Assembly: GCF_001027745.1 (NCBI RefSeq)
Contig: NZ_LECU01000003.1
Location: 403,415-467,414 of the forward strand
Length of the DNA stretch: 64,000 nucleotides
Direction: 5' to 3'
DNA from: Pedobacter sp. BMA
GTDB lineage: Bacteria > Bacteroidota > Bacteroidia > Sphingobacteriales > Sphingobacteriaceae
Numbering within the stretch: position 1 is the first letter of the stretch; every line of letters starts with the position of its first letter. The notes below the pieces were generated by a model that saw nothing but the letters and a program-made list of their open reading frames with translations, searched no databases and was not told the origin of the DNA. Positions 36,868 through 46,843 of the stretch are shown here, piece by piece. The position numbers and the translations under genes were made by a program.

Positions 36868-37788
36868 ATGAATCAGCAGCAGCCTTACCGAATAACAACA
36901 ATTAAGGATTACCATAAAATACTGGGTATAGCCAATCCTGAGCATCCGATGATTAGCGTGATAAACCTTGCTGAAATAACACCATATCGAAGTGAGGAAA
37001 CAATCAGGGTGGTTTTCGATTTTTATATTATCTCACTGAAAAAGGTGGAAGAAGGAGATGTTCATTATGGTTATGGACAACAAAAGTATGATTTCGATGA
37101 TGGCATACTATTTTTTATAGCTCCTAACCAGATATTTTCATTTAAAGCTGATGATGCTTTTAGGAGTGCGGGAAGTATGCTGTTGATTCATCCGGATTTC
37201 CTGTGGGGCAATCCATTAGCCAAAGTCATTAAAAAATATGAGTTTTTTAATTATGCGATAAATGAAGCACTTTTTGTTTCTGAAAAAGAAGAAATTGTTT
37301 TGAAAAGCCTTATCAAAAATATCGAGCAGGAATATCGTTCACATATTGATCAATTCAGTGAATCGATTATGATCTCTCAGATTGAATCATTCCTCAATTA
37401 TTCAAATCGGTTTTATATGCGTCAGTTTCTTACCCGTAAAATATCTGGAAATCAAATACTGGATAAACTGGAAAAAATTCTTGACGACTATTTTAACAAT
37501 GAAGACATTATTAATAATGGATTGCCTACCGTACAGCATATTGCGCAACAGCTCAATTGTTCTCCCAACTATTTGAGTGGTATTTTGAAAACGCTTACTG
37601 GTCAAAATACCCAGCAGCACATTCATGAAAAAATTATTACAAAAGCAAAAGAAAAACTTTCCACTACTACACTCACCATTGGGGAAATTGCTTTTGAGCT
37701 GGGATTCGAATATCCACAGTCGTTTAGCAAATTATTTAAGAGTAAAACCGAACTTACTCCGGTTGAATTCAGGGCGTCTTTTAATTAA
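36868..37788 (+). CDS. AraC-family transcriptional regulator
   Basis: A 306-aa protein with a sensing region (residues ~25-190) and a C-terminal DNA-binding domain. The two HTHs are HIAQQLNCSPNYLSGILKTL and TIGEIAFELGFEYPQSFSKLF, followed by KTELTPVEFRASFN. It belongs to the same subgroup as the regulators at 3059 and 5913-6808 (MISVINLAEI, IHPDFLWGNPLAK, NEALFVSEKEE). Position inside an operon rather than divergent from it is less usual and suggests autoregulation. Confidence 0.9.
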   Translation: MNQQQPYRITTIKDYHKILGIANPEHPMISVINLAEITPYRSEETIRVVFDFYIISLKKVEEGDVHYGYGQQKYDFDDGILFFIAPNQIFSFKADDAFRSAGSMLLIHPDFLWGNPLAKVIKKYEFFNYAINEALFVSEKEEIVLKSLIKNIEQEYRSHIDQFSESIMISQIESFLNYSNRFYMRQFLTRKISGNQILDKLEKILDDYFNNEDIINNGLPTVQHIAQQLNCSPNYLSGILKTLTGQNTQQHIHEKIITKAKEKLSTTTLTIGEIAFELGFEYPQSFSKLFKSKTELTPVEFRASFN

Positions 37789-37809
37789 TTTTAAATTATC
37801 AATCGCTAT

Positions 37810-38604
37810 ATGTTGGATTTTTTAGCCTTATTGAAATCGAGAAATGAGTACTTATTTTATTTTGGGATGCTATGTCTTTTTCTTGCAGTTTTAATCCTGA
37901 TCCTATCAAAAATTGTTTATATACAGATGAATGGTGTAAATACATGGTACAAACCGGCCAAATTTGCGCTATCAATAGGGATTTTTAGCTTAACGATGGG
38001 GTGGTATACCGGATATCTTGATGCTTTTAAATACATCAGCGTATACAACTGGTCAGTGATTATCTTTCTGGGATTCGAATTGTTTTACATCACACTTCAG
38101 GCTTCCCGGAGTCAGCTGTCACATTATAATTTCAGTTCGGGTTTATATACTTCACTTACTGTAGCAATGGCTATTGCAGCAATAGCTGTTACCTTGTATA
38201 CTGGTTATATTGGCATTTTGTTTTGTACCTACAGGTTTGCCACCCTTCCTGATTATTACGTTTGGGCCATTCGGTTAGGAATCTTTTTATTTGTCATATT
38301 TGCTTCTGAAGGCGCTGTGATGGGTGCAAATGGTTCGCCCAGGATAGGTGCTAATGACGGCCAAACAATACCTTTTCTGAACTGGAGTCTTAAATATGGC
38401 GATCTGCGCATCGCCCATTTCATCGGAATGCACGCTTTGCAACTGTTGCCATTACTTGCAGTTTATCTACTCAAAGACCTTAAGATGGTTTTTTTGACAG
38501 GCTTCCTGTACGCTATACTTGCGTTTTTTTGCCTGGTATTAGCGCTTAATGGTAAGTCGTGGCCGAATGCCCGGTCTTTTACTAAAGTGGGTAAATTCCA
38601 TTGA
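37810..38604 (+). CDS. Polytopic membrane protein, unknown
   Basis: A 264-aa protein with about seven hydrophobic helices, starting at residues 15-35 (LFYFGMLCLFLAVLILILS) and ending 238-255 (FLYAILAFFCLVLALNG). Conserved-looking polar positions inside the membrane include RIAHFIGMHALQLLPLLAVY, with two histidines, and NTWYKPAKFALSIGIFS. No transporter signature recognised. It follows the AraC gene by 21 bases and probably is the effector of that operon. Confidence 0.7.
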   Translation: MLDFLALLKSRNEYLFYFGMLCLFLAVLILILSKIVYIQMNGVNTWYKPAKFALSIGIFSLTMGWYTGYLDAFKYISVYNWSVIIFLGFELFYITLQASRSQLSHYNFSSGLYTSLTVAMAIAAIAVTLYTGYIGILFCTYRFATLPDYYVWAIRLGIFLFVIFASEGAVMGANGSPRIGANDGQTIPFLNWSLKYGDLRIAHFIGMHALQLLPLLAVYLLKDLKMVFLTGFLYAILAFFCLVLALNGKSWPNARSFTKVGKFH

Positions 38605-38615
38605 AGCCTGAGCCT

Positions 38616-38650
38616 AAAAAAGGGGATGGCCATCCGGCACATCCCCCTTT
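38616..38650. terminator. Bidirectional terminator between convergent genes
   Basis: AAAAAAGGGGATG pairs with CATCCCCCTTT around a ~11-base loop. The A-run on the left gives a T-run for the minus-strand operon ending at 38699, and the TTT on the right serves the plus-strand gene ending at 38604. Confidence 0.7.
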
Positions 38651-38698
38651 CATCACTAACTAATTTACATTCGCGATCCGCAGACCGGTTCTCTTGTA

Positions 38699-39775
38699 TT
38701 ACTTTACTGTTTTATTTAACCAGGAGAGAATAATGCGAAACGCTTCTGGTGCTACGCCACCCTTAATATCTTTGATTTCCGCCTGTTCGCAGGTTACGCA
38801 CGGCAATAAAAGGTGGTTCACATTTTTTAAAAGATAAGTTTCCACATTTTTATTCCCACCCGCTGCAATGTATGTCTTCCAGTTTTGCAGATTTGCTTCA
38901 GGCACCACATAATTATCCTTATCGCCATTGATGGCCAGAACAGGAACTTTGATCTTTGCCATAGTCTTTGCCGCATCATACTTGACAAAATATCTATACC
39001 ATGGGCCTATGGCATAATTGACGTAGCTATAAACGGGAAACCGGAAATGGTCGAATTCTATATTAAGCGTTTTAAAGTAGGCGTCATCTTTCACCTTCCA
39101 GGCATCGTACGTTTCATTCAGTTTTGCTCCCATATTGGCAGAATCTGCATACTTTAAAGCAGTTTTAAACATGCGTGCATTAATATCATTCGATCTGGCC
39201 TTGTCATAATCAGGAAGTTTGGAGTTGTTTACCATACTCTCATTTTGCGATATCAGGGCATCGTATCCGTTCATAGCCAATCCGGAAAGACTAATCAGAA
39301 ACCGGACATCTTTACTCTTTGAGGCGGCGATGGAAATAATTGCCCCTCCTTCGCTATGCCCGATCAAACCAATCTTCCTGGCATTGACCTGTGGTACTGT
39401 TTTTAAATAATTAACAGCAAGCAAAGCATCATTTGCAAAATCCCCTGTGGTGGCCTTATCGTAAAACCCGGTTGTTTTACCTGTTTGCCTATCATCCATC
39501 CGCAGCACAATGTAACCGTGGCTGGCGAGGCTATCCCCTATCTCTTTAAAAATTTTATGGCCTGACATGAGCCCGTCCCGGTCCTGCCTGCCGGTTCCGG
39601 AGACAATTACAACTGCAGGGCTTTTTTTCGCTGCCTTAGGAACAGACAAGGTTCCTGCATAGGTGATGGAATCGTCGTTCGACTTAAATATAATGTCCTT
39701 ATCGTTGAAATTTTGGGCGAAGCTTGTTTGGGCACATATTGCCAATACGGCAACGAGCAATTTGATTCTGTTCAT
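38699..39775 (-). CDS. Secreted alpha/beta hydrolase (S33/dienelactone-hydrolase-like)
   Basis: About 358 aa from ATG 39775 (MNRIKLLVAVLAICAQTSFAQ), a start that follows the previous gene stop by 7 bases. Sec signal with cleavage after SFA. Catalytic triad: Ser in GLIGHSEGGAI (GxSxG), Asp in AINGDKDNYVV and His in KNVNHLLLP. The nucleophile elbow and the early block VIVSGTGRQDRDG match the peptidase S9/S33-like serine hydrolases. It is the last gene of the first SusC/D operon and would act on the imported substrate in the periplasm (inference). Confidence 0.85.
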   Translation of the reverse strand: MNRIKLLVAVLAICAQTSFAQNFNDKDIIFKSNDDSITYAGTLSVPKAAKKSPAVVIVSGTGRQDRDGLMSGHKIFKEIGDSLASHGYIVLRMDDRQTGKTTGFYDKATTGDFANDALLAVNYLKTVPQVNARKIGLIGHSEGGAIISIAASKSKDVRFLISLSGLAMNGYDALISQNESMVNNSKLPDYDKARSNDINARMFKTALKYADSANMGAKLNETYDAWKVKDDAYFKTLNIEFDHFRFPVYSYVNYAIGPWYRYFVKYDAAKTMAKIKVPVLAINGDKDNYVVPEANLQNWKTYIAAGGNKNVETYLLKNVNHLLLPCVTCEQAEIKDIKGGVAPEAFRIILSWLNKTVK

Positions 39776-39782
39776 GTTTATA

Positions 39783-41771
39783 TTAATCTGCTTTTTTCGT
39801 AATTTCAATTAATGCTGTCATTTCATCAGCCAATCCTGTTGCACTCCCTTTGAAACCAATAGAGATGAACCTGAGATATCCGTTTTTATCAATGATAAGC
39901 TTTTGAGGAATACCTGAAATAGTAAATGCCTGACAAATTTTATTGAATACCTCTGAATTGGTTTTCATGCCTTCCAAACGGTTGTCAAACAAAACATTAA
40001 AAGGGTAATGATGATCTTTAATATATTTTGCATTTTCCGTCTTATAAGTATCTCCCCTTTCCTCTGTATCAACAAAATAGAAAACAACATTCGGGTCATT
40101 TTTATATTTTTCAACTGCAAGTTTCATCCCTGGAAAGGAAGCTTTACATGGAACACACCAGGTTGCCCAGAAATCCAACACTACCGTTTTGCCTTTAAGG
40201 TCATCAGAATTAACTGTCTTTCCATTCAAATCCTTCATACTCCAGCTCGGCATTTCTTTTTTGATCATTGTCGACATCACTTCTTTCATTTCCTGCTCTT
40301 TATCTGCCGGGTTTTTCAGGCTTTCCAGATATTCCTGAAATCCTTTCTCAGAACCATTCGCTTTTACAAATGATTCTTTGAGCATTGCGATCATTTCGGT
40401 GGAGCTTTGGTTCTTAAACATGCTTCGCTTGAGGAGTGCCTGTAACTCTTTGCTTTTTCCGAGCATTTTTAAGCTCAATGCGTGTTGATTGTTCACCTCG
40501 GCGTTGCCATATTGCATGATTTTTTGTGCCTCTAACGCATATGATAAAGCTTCCTGGTATTTTTTCATATAGTTCAGCAGGCCAATATGATCTGAAGATA
40601 CATTGGATACAAATGTTTTCTGGTAAAGATTTTGCCATTCGACTGGAGAGAGATAGCGCAGTTCTTCTGGCTGATGAACTTTAAAATATTCAAACTTTTT
40701 AACCAAAAGATCAGAATATTCGGCGATTTTATTTAAATCTCCCTCCTTTCTGTGATAGGGGATTCCTATCATTTTGTAATACACGGAAGTTAAAATGTTA
40801 TACGACAGGGAATCGATGTATTTTTTTACATAATCCGTTGATGTTTTATTTAAAGTTCCAAAAACCATCAGGTTCTGATAAATGATACCATAATTGATCC
40901 TGTTTTCTGAGTCGAATTTTGGATTCGTATTTGCTTCAGGAAACTTAGACACAAAATCATTAGAAGCTATCAACAGTGTATCTACGTTTCGGATAGACGA
41001 CAGCTTTTTAAAAGCCGCAAGCCGCGCTATACTTCCTGTAGGAAATTTTTTGGTGATCACATCATTTATAGAATCTGTAAGGTTCTTATTTCGGAGAAGG
41101 TTTGCGCTGATGTACCTGGCGTCAAGCAATTCAGCTTCGTTTGCTTCTGGTCGGGCCAGGTAGTTTTTGGCCAGCAAGAGTTTAGGATTAGCTCCTTCTC
41201 CCATAAAAGCCTTCAGGGCGATTGCGTAATCGCGGGCCAATAAAGATTTGGATTTTTGATTGTTGAGGATTTCCTGACTAAGCCAGTGATAGGTTGCGGT
41301 ATCACTGATCCCCTTAAATTTAATATACTCAGGAATGTCTTTGCCGTAATTGGGCGACCTGGCAAGCCCCCAACCCGCATAACTGCCGGGAGCCATTTTT
41401 CCAGCCCTGTCCTTATCATTCAGCATCACGAAATAACCCAGGTTGCCGTTGTTGTCAACTGAATCGCCGTTGAAAAATTTAAAGGCAAGGAGGCCCGTGC
41501 TTGCAGGAACCTGGACAGCTGCTTTATATTCTGCTCCAGCTTTTGTAAATTTCACGTCAGCGGCCTCCCATTTGAAATTATTATATCTGTAGACAACCGC
41601 ATCAACAAATGTTTTATTCTTAACTGAGGCACCCGGCGGATGATAAAAAACGTCCAGTGTACTGCCATTGTAGGGTTTTTCAGGTAAAAACCTGAAATTT
41701 TTAGTATACTGGCCGAAGCTGGTAAAAGAGAGGGTAATGAAGAATAAAAGAGTTAGGGTGTAACGGATCAT
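39783..41771 (-). CDS. Exported TlpA-like thioredoxin protein with large N-terminal domain
   Basis: A 662-aa protein with a Sec signal (LTLLFFITLSFTSFGQ). Residues ~500-650 are a TlpA/ResA-type thioredoxin fold: MKDLNGKTVNSDDLKGKTV, active site WATWCVPCKASFPG (Cys near 539), ISGIPQKLIID (cis-Pro). The first ~490 residues (FRFLPEKPYNGSTLDVFYHPPGA, then helical repeats) have no named domain that I recognise. It is a paralogue of the protein at 51849 (same length, same layout). Its place directly after SusD suggests thiol-disulfide work on the imported ligand or on the machinery. Confidence 0.85.
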   Translation of the reverse strand: MIRYTLTLLFFITLSFTSFGQYTKNFRFLPEKPYNGSTLDVFYHPPGASVKNKTFVDAVVYRYNNFKWEAADVKFTKAGAEYKAAVQVPASTGLLAFKFFNGDSVDNNGNLGYFVMLNDKDRAGKMAPGSYAGWGLARSPNYGKDIPEYIKFKGISDTATYHWLSQEILNNQKSKSLLARDYAIALKAFMGEGANPKLLLAKNYLARPEANEAELLDARYISANLLRNKNLTDSINDVITKKFPTGSIARLAAFKKLSSIRNVDTLLIASNDFVSKFPEANTNPKFDSENRINYGIIYQNLMVFGTLNKTSTDYVKKYIDSLSYNILTSVYYKMIGIPYHRKEGDLNKIAEYSDLLVKKFEYFKVHQPEELRYLSPVEWQNLYQKTFVSNVSSDHIGLLNYMKKYQEALSYALEAQKIMQYGNAEVNNQHALSLKMLGKSKELQALLKRSMFKNQSSTEMIAMLKESFVKANGSEKGFQEYLESLKNPADKEQEMKEVMSTMIKKEMPSWSMKDLNGKTVNSDDLKGKTVVLDFWATWCVPCKASFPGMKLAVEKYKNDPNVVFYFVDTEERGDTYKTENAKYIKDHHYPFNVLFDNRLEGMKTNSEVFNKICQAFTISGIPQKLIIDKNGYLRFISIGFKGSATGLADEMTALIEITKKAD

Positions 41772-41816
41772 GTTTTTTTGTTTATATTATCTTTTGTGTA
41801 TGTGGCAATATCACTT

Positions 41817-43214
41817 TTATGGATTGGGTTCTAGTTCAGGGTTAAGGTTCCGAAGGTATTCTGCTATTGGAAAGGTATAGCGGTTACTGTTTGGTGTTAA
41901 AGTATAGGTAACTCCCCCGAAAACTCTGGTATAATTTTTTTGAAAAGCAGGTTCACTATTCAGTCTCCTCATATCCCACCACCGTAACATATTTCCAAAG
42001 AATTCCCTCCTCCGCTCATCGATTACTTTAACAAGAGCCTCATTTGCATTTTGAGCACTTTCAGGTTGATAGTCGGCAGGCCTGAATCGTTTACTACGTA
42101 ACATGTTCAATGCATTCAGTGCAGCTGACACATCACCGGAACGTGCTAGACACTCTGCCCGGATAAGGAGCATTTCGGGAACGGAAACCCCCTGGTTCCT
42201 GGTTTCGCCGGTAACACTTTCTTTATAAAAAAACCGGCCGGTGTAAGTAGCCGAAACGGTGGCAGCCGGAACGGTGAAAAGTGTATAGCGCTGATCTTTT
42301 GTACCTAATATGGCAAGGAAATCATTGCTAAGCTTGAGTGTTGTTGGCGCGAAGGTTAATGACCCGCCTACCGGAAGTTTTGATAGCAAAATTTCGGGAT
42401 TTACAATCCTTCGTGGATAATTTGTGGTATTAACCGAAGTAATAGATGATAAATCAATTAATGTATTGCGCAGCTTTAAAGCCTCGTCGGCATATTTTAG
42501 CGCATTCGGGTAATCTGCCATCATTAAATAAACGCGTGCCAGTTCGCCATATGCGGAGGCTTTAGACGGCAATGTATTGTAAGCCTGAGTAGCAGGCAAT
42601 GCAGGGATTGCCTGTAACAGATCAGTGGTGATCTGGTTATATACCCGCTCTATACTTGCCCTATTCAATGACTGACTGATCGTTTGTACCAAAATGAGGG
42701 GTACGCCGGCATCAGACCCTGCCGTAGATTTTACATACGGTTTAGCATATGTATTAACCAAACATAAGTAAGCATCAGCCCGGTGAACCAATGCTTCAGC
42801 CTCAAGGGCCGCTTTTTCTGTCGCTGTTCCATCACTTGCAGGAAGTTCGTTAATGATGGTATTGCAGTTGAGTATGGCAACATATAAAGTATTCCAGCTT
42901 TGGTCCTGCTCATAGGGAGACCCGAAAGGAAAAATTACCGGTCTCCAGTTATAGCTTCCTGTATAATAAGAGTAGAATTGCGATCCGCTAAGTGAATTTT
43001 GCTGTGCAGCATCGTTGATATCTATATCAGATGAGGCAAAATCTGCCAGGTTTTGAACATTTTCAAAAGCAGATGTGTTATTAAGCAAATAACGGTAATT
43101 GATGGTTTGATTTGGCACCAGGTTTCCCTGAGTTTTGATGTCAACATATTTTTTACAACCGGCCGTAGCCATCATGATCACGGAAAGGCCTAAAACAATT
43201 TGATGTAATTTCAT
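41817..43214 (-). CDS. RagB/SusD-family outer membrane lipoprotein
   Basis: A 465-aa lipoprotein (MKLHQIVLGLSVIMMATAGC, lipobox TAGC). It shows the SusD layout: TPR-like helices (AEALVHRADAYLCLVNTYAKPY), SNDFLAILGTKDQRYTLF, PEMLLIRAECLARSGDVSAALNALN and C-terminal WWDMRRLNSEPAF with LNPELEPNP. It caps the SusC barrel and captures the ligand at the cell surface. Paralogue of the protein at 53841. The usual glycan-binding residues cannot be judged. Encoded 12 bases after susC. Confidence 0.9.
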   Translation of the reverse strand: MKLHQIVLGLSVIMMATAGCKKYVDIKTQGNLVPNQTINYRYLLNNTSAFENVQNLADFASSDIDINDAAQQNSLSGSQFYSYYTGSYNWRPVIFPFGSPYEQDQSWNTLYVAILNCNTIINELPASDGTATEKAALEAEALVHRADAYLCLVNTYAKPYVKSTAGSDAGVPLILVQTISQSLNRASIERVYNQITTDLLQAIPALPATQAYNTLPSKASAYGELARVYLMMADYPNALKYADEALKLRNTLIDLSSITSVNTTNYPRRIVNPEILLSKLPVGGSLTFAPTTLKLSNDFLAILGTKDQRYTLFTVPAATVSATYTGRFFYKESVTGETRNQGVSVPEMLLIRAECLARSGDVSAALNALNMLRSKRFRPADYQPESAQNANEALVKVIDERRREFFGNMLRWWDMRRLNSEPAFQKNYTRVFGGVTYTLTPNSNRYTFPIAEYLRNLNPELEPNP

Positions 43215-43226
43215 GATTTTCGTAGA

Positions 43227-46200
43227 TTAAAAGTTAACATTTAAAGAAAAATTATAGGATACTGCAGATGGAAGACCGAGTGTTGTGGAATTAAGTCCGG
43301 CTGTAAAATCCGGGTCAATACCTTCCTTATTCGCTCGCCAGATGAGCCCAAGGTTTCTCACGGCAAAAGTAAAATTGGCTGAACCTATATAAGTTGTTAT
43401 TTTTTGGGTTGGGATCTGGTAAGACATGGATAATTCGCGAAGACGTACATAGTCGCCTTTTAGAACATTAATATCAGATTGCTGATAGCGCAACAAACTC
43501 TGGGCAGCGAAATTGCCTACAGGCCCGGGAACGTTGGTAAATGCTTCGTCGCCGGCTTTAACCCAACGTCTGGCAATATCTTCATGCAAATCGTATCTTA
43601 CCCCCGTTCTTGCAGCAGGATAGGATGTAATGGTGGGGCGGAGAAATACACTCCCGAACTGATAGGAAGCAATGGCCATTACGGTAAAAGCTTTATATTT
43701 TACTGATGTATTGAAGTTCCCGAAATACGGTGCTGTTTTACGTCCCGCATATTCCAAGGCATCCAGTGAGGTGATGTTTTGCGATGCACTGACTTTTGCT
43801 CCGGATTCATTGTATACCTGGGTCAGTCCATTCTGATCTAAACCGGCATTACGGTAAACAAAAAGTTTATCAGTAGGATAATCATTAAGATTGGATCCAA
43901 ATGCAGGGTTGGAATAAAACGAAGAGGTAATTCCGAACCTTGCATCGGTTATTTTGTTGGTATTATAAGCAAAGTTAATTCCGCTGTTCCACTCGAAATT
44001 TTTGGTTCGTATGATAGCGCCCCTTACACTTAGGTCCATACCGTTGCCAGACAGGTTAGTTGAATTTCGGTTAAGGGTAGTCACACCATATGTTCCATTG
44101 ATCGGAAACTCATAAAATAAATCTTTACCGCGTTTAGAATAAACATCTGCACTTCCGGATAAACGACCGCTGAATAGTGAAAAATCAAGTCCAAAATTGG
44201 CTACATACGTTTTTTCCCATCTCAATTCCGGGTTCGCAGGTGACACAAGGAAGGCATATGGCTGACCAGTAGTGAGATCGGCACTTCCTAAGCCGATATA
44301 GGTAAAAGGGTAGGTATTAGTTGATATATTTCCATTAACACCATATGTTGCCCGGATGCTTAGCGAGTTTAAAAATTCGGCTGATTGAAGGAATTTTTCC
44401 TTTTTTATGTCCCATTTCAAACCTGTTGACCATAGTGGTGTAGCCCTGAATTTGCGATCGACTCCAAAGTTATTATAATCATCATAGCGGACACTACCGG
44501 ATAAAGTATACTTCCCATCATAGGTATATGCAGCATTTGCATAATAAGATAAATATCTTCTTATTTTATCCTGCTGTGAAGGCGCGCCGTTTAATGTACT
44601 CGAAAAGCCCGATACTGTTGCATAAGGGGTAAAAAAATCGACCGGCCTGGATAAACCTGTACCAGTATTAAAGCCATATAGTGTATTTGAACCTTGTCCG
44701 ATTCTTGTTTGACGAATTTCGGAACCGGCAATAACAGTTAACTGATGCAATCCTGCAAAAAGGTTATCATAGTTTAATTGTCCGCGTACACTGTAGTTAT
44801 TGCTATTGGTGTTTACGTTACCTAAAATGCCACTTCCTACAGGTAAACCAATGGAGTTTTGAGCAATTCCACTTGTGGGAATTGGCGTATAGCTGTTGAT
44901 AAAGTTACGGTAGTAATAAGATGCTTCATTATAATAACTTCTCGACTGGGAAAAGCTTCGCTCATTATTATAGAAAACGTTTGCCGACAAACCTTTAAAA
45001 ACTGGTACATTAAGGTTAAGATTTATTGAATAGTTATTGTCTTGCTGCGTATTGTCTGCGTTGTCCAGCTCATCTAAAGGATTATAAAGCCAGCTGCGAT
45101 ATCCCCGGCTTAGAAGGATATTTGTCCATCCGGAATAGTATTGCCTGCCGAAAGAGATCCGGTTCCCCTGATCATCTACTAACCTATCATATGGCATAAA
45201 TGTAGATGCAGAAGGTGCGAACAAAGTATTGAGCGACTGTCCATTGTTATTAAACTTGAAAAATGAACCTTTGATATTTGTAGAGAGGGTTGCGACTTTA
45301 AAAATTTTGAAATTATTATTCAAGGTAACGGTTAAACGCTGGCCATCCACCCCTACGGTTTGCGGATTTTCACGGCTGTAAGAAGCAGAGTAATAGTAAT
45401 CACTGCTTTTACCCCCGCCGCTAACCGACAAATCATACTGCTGGTTATTGGAAGCTCTTATTAGATACTGAGAAATCTGGTCGCGGCTATCAATGCTGGT
45501 ATATCGGGCTATCGCAGCATCAAAAGCATTCTGGGAAATTGTGCCGGCCCGGAGCTTGAAAACAAGATCTGTTACATTAGCAACAGGCTGACCGAAAGGT
45601 GTGGCAGAATTTGGTGCTGTGATTAGATTTTTTGATACCAGATCTTGTTCAAATGAGATGGCTTGAGCGGAGTTGATAATTTTAAGATAGTTAAGATTAG
45701 GTTTATTTGATGCGGTAGCTGAAACCGAGAAACTTACCTTAGGCGACTGATTGGGAGTACCTTTCTTGGTGGTAATTACAATTACACCGTTAGCGGCACG
45801 GGTACCCCAGATAGAAGCAGCTGCAGCATCTTTCAAAATGGTAATATTTTCCACATCATTGGGATTAATTGTTGACATATCCATTTCGCTTATAGCGCCA
45901 TCCACAACAACCAACGGAAAGCTTTCACCCCTTATGGTACTGGTACCACGAATAGACATGTTATAATCAGATCTGCCAAGTGAACGCGTACTGCTATTAA
46001 TGCCCACTTGGGTATTGCCGTAGGTGAACATATTGTCGGAAAGTAAATCAACTTTTAAGCCTGCGGTTTGATTTTCCAGCCGCTGAACCAAATTCGGTGT
46101 TTTTATTTTTTGTAAATCTTCAGCTTTGATCACTGCTGCTGCTGCAGTAGATCGTTCCTTCGGCAATGTTTGATATCCATTTGATACCACCGTTACCTCC

Positions 46201-46802
46201 TGAAGTTGTTGTCCGGAAGAGGGGTTCATCCTGATGTAAAGTCTTGCCGGCTTTCCATCCAGATTTTTTGAAACAGATTGATAGCCCAGATAAAAAAAGC
46301 TTATCAGCTTCGCTGTATTCGGAAGAAAGATCGAAAAATTACCCAGTCGGTCGGTAATCACGGCCCGGTTGGAGCCATCTGATTTTATGGTTACACCAGG
46401 CATACCTGCCCCATCCTGATCTGTAACTGTTCCACTATAGAAAATTTCTCCGTTACCTTCAATTAAAGGTGTATTTGCGAATTGGTTTTCGAGCGATTGA
46501 TTGTCTTGTTCAATGATGGTATAATTACCTTCACTCACATATAGGAACAAAAGTTTATTGGGATATAAGACGTTTTTTAATGCCTCATCGATTGATTTTG
46601 CTTTCACACTTGCATCAGTTGTGTTTTTGCCTTGTATAATACTGTGCTTATAAGCAAACTTTATTTTGAAACGGGCAGATATTTCATTTAATGCTTTCTC
46701 CAGTGTTATCGTTTTTTGTTGCCCAAAAGAGTCGGGAACCAGAAGAAACACGGAAAGGAAAAGAATCACAAAAGTGATTAGTTTAGTTAGTTTGGTCTTC
46801 AT
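43227..46802 (-). CDS. SusC/RagA-family TonB-dependent transporter with STN domain
   Basis: A 1191-aa outer-membrane transporter. Residues ~30-100 are an STN (secretin/TonB N-terminal) signalling domain (LEKALNEISARFKIKFAYKH), ~130-210 a carboxypeptidase-regulatory-like domain (GTVTDQDGAGMPGVTI), then the plug (NVENITILKDAAAASIWGTRAANGVI, the SusC signature) and barrel ending FSLNVNF. The STN domain means it can signal to the FecR protein encoded just upstream, which in turn releases the ECF sigma factor. Ligand is unknown; no polysaccharide-degrading enzymes are in the operon. Paralogue of 55217. Confidence 0.93.
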   Translation of the reverse strand: MKTKLTKLITFVILFLSVFLLVPDSFGQQKTITLEKALNEISARFKIKFAYKHSIIQGKNTTDASVKAKSIDEALKNVLYPNKLLFLYVSEGNYTIIEQDNQSLENQFANTPLIEGNGEIFYSGTVTDQDGAGMPGVTIKSDGSNRAVITDRLGNFSIFLPNTAKLISFFYLGYQSVSKNLDGKPARLYIRMNPSSGQQLQEVTVVSNGYQTLPKERSTAAAAVIKAEDLQKIKTPNLVQRLENQTAGLKVDLLSDNMFTYGNTQVGINSSTRSLGRSDYNMSIRGTSTIRGESFPLVVVDGAISEMDMSTINPNDVENITILKDAAAASIWGTRAANGVIVITTKKGTPNQSPKVSFSVSATASNKPNLNYLKIINSAQAISFEQDLVSKNLITAPNSATPFGQPVANVTDLVFKLRAGTISQNAFDAAIARYTSIDSRDQISQYLIRASNNQQYDLSVSGGGKSSDYYYSASYSRENPQTVGVDGQRLTVTLNNNFKIFKVATLSTNIKGSFFKFNNNGQSLNTLFAPSASTFMPYDRLVDDQGNRISFGRQYYSGWTNILLSRGYRSWLYNPLDELDNADNTQQDNNYSINLNLNVPVFKGLSANVFYNNERSFSQSRSYYNEASYYYRNFINSYTPIPTSGIAQNSIGLPVGSGILGNVNTNSNNYSVRGQLNYDNLFAGLHQLTVIAGSEIRQTRIGQGSNTLYGFNTGTGLSRPVDFFTPYATVSGFSSTLNGAPSQQDKIRRYLSYYANAAYTYDGKYTLSGSVRYDDYNNFGVDRKFRATPLWSTGLKWDIKKEKFLQSAEFLNSLSIRATYGVNGNISTNTYPFTYIGLGSADLTTGQPYAFLVSPANPELRWEKTYVANFGLDFSLFSGRLSGSADVYSKRGKDLFYEFPINGTYGVTTLNRNSTNLSGNGMDLSVRGAIIRTKNFEWNSGINFAYNTNKITDARFGITSSFYSNPAFGSNLNDYPTDKLFVYRNAGLDQNGLTQVYNESGAKVSASQNITSLDALEYAGRKTAPYFGNFNTSVKYKAFTVMAIASYQFGSVFLRPTITSYPAARTGVRYDLHEDIARRWVKAGDEAFTNVPGPVGNFAAQSLLRYQQSDINVLKGDYVRLRELSMSYQIPTQKITTYIGSANFTFAVRNLGLIWRANKEGIDPDFTAGLNSTTLGLPSAVSYNFSLNVNF

Positions 46803-46843
46803 TTTTGTTTGGTTGGTTGGTTATATATTTAATAGTGCATAGG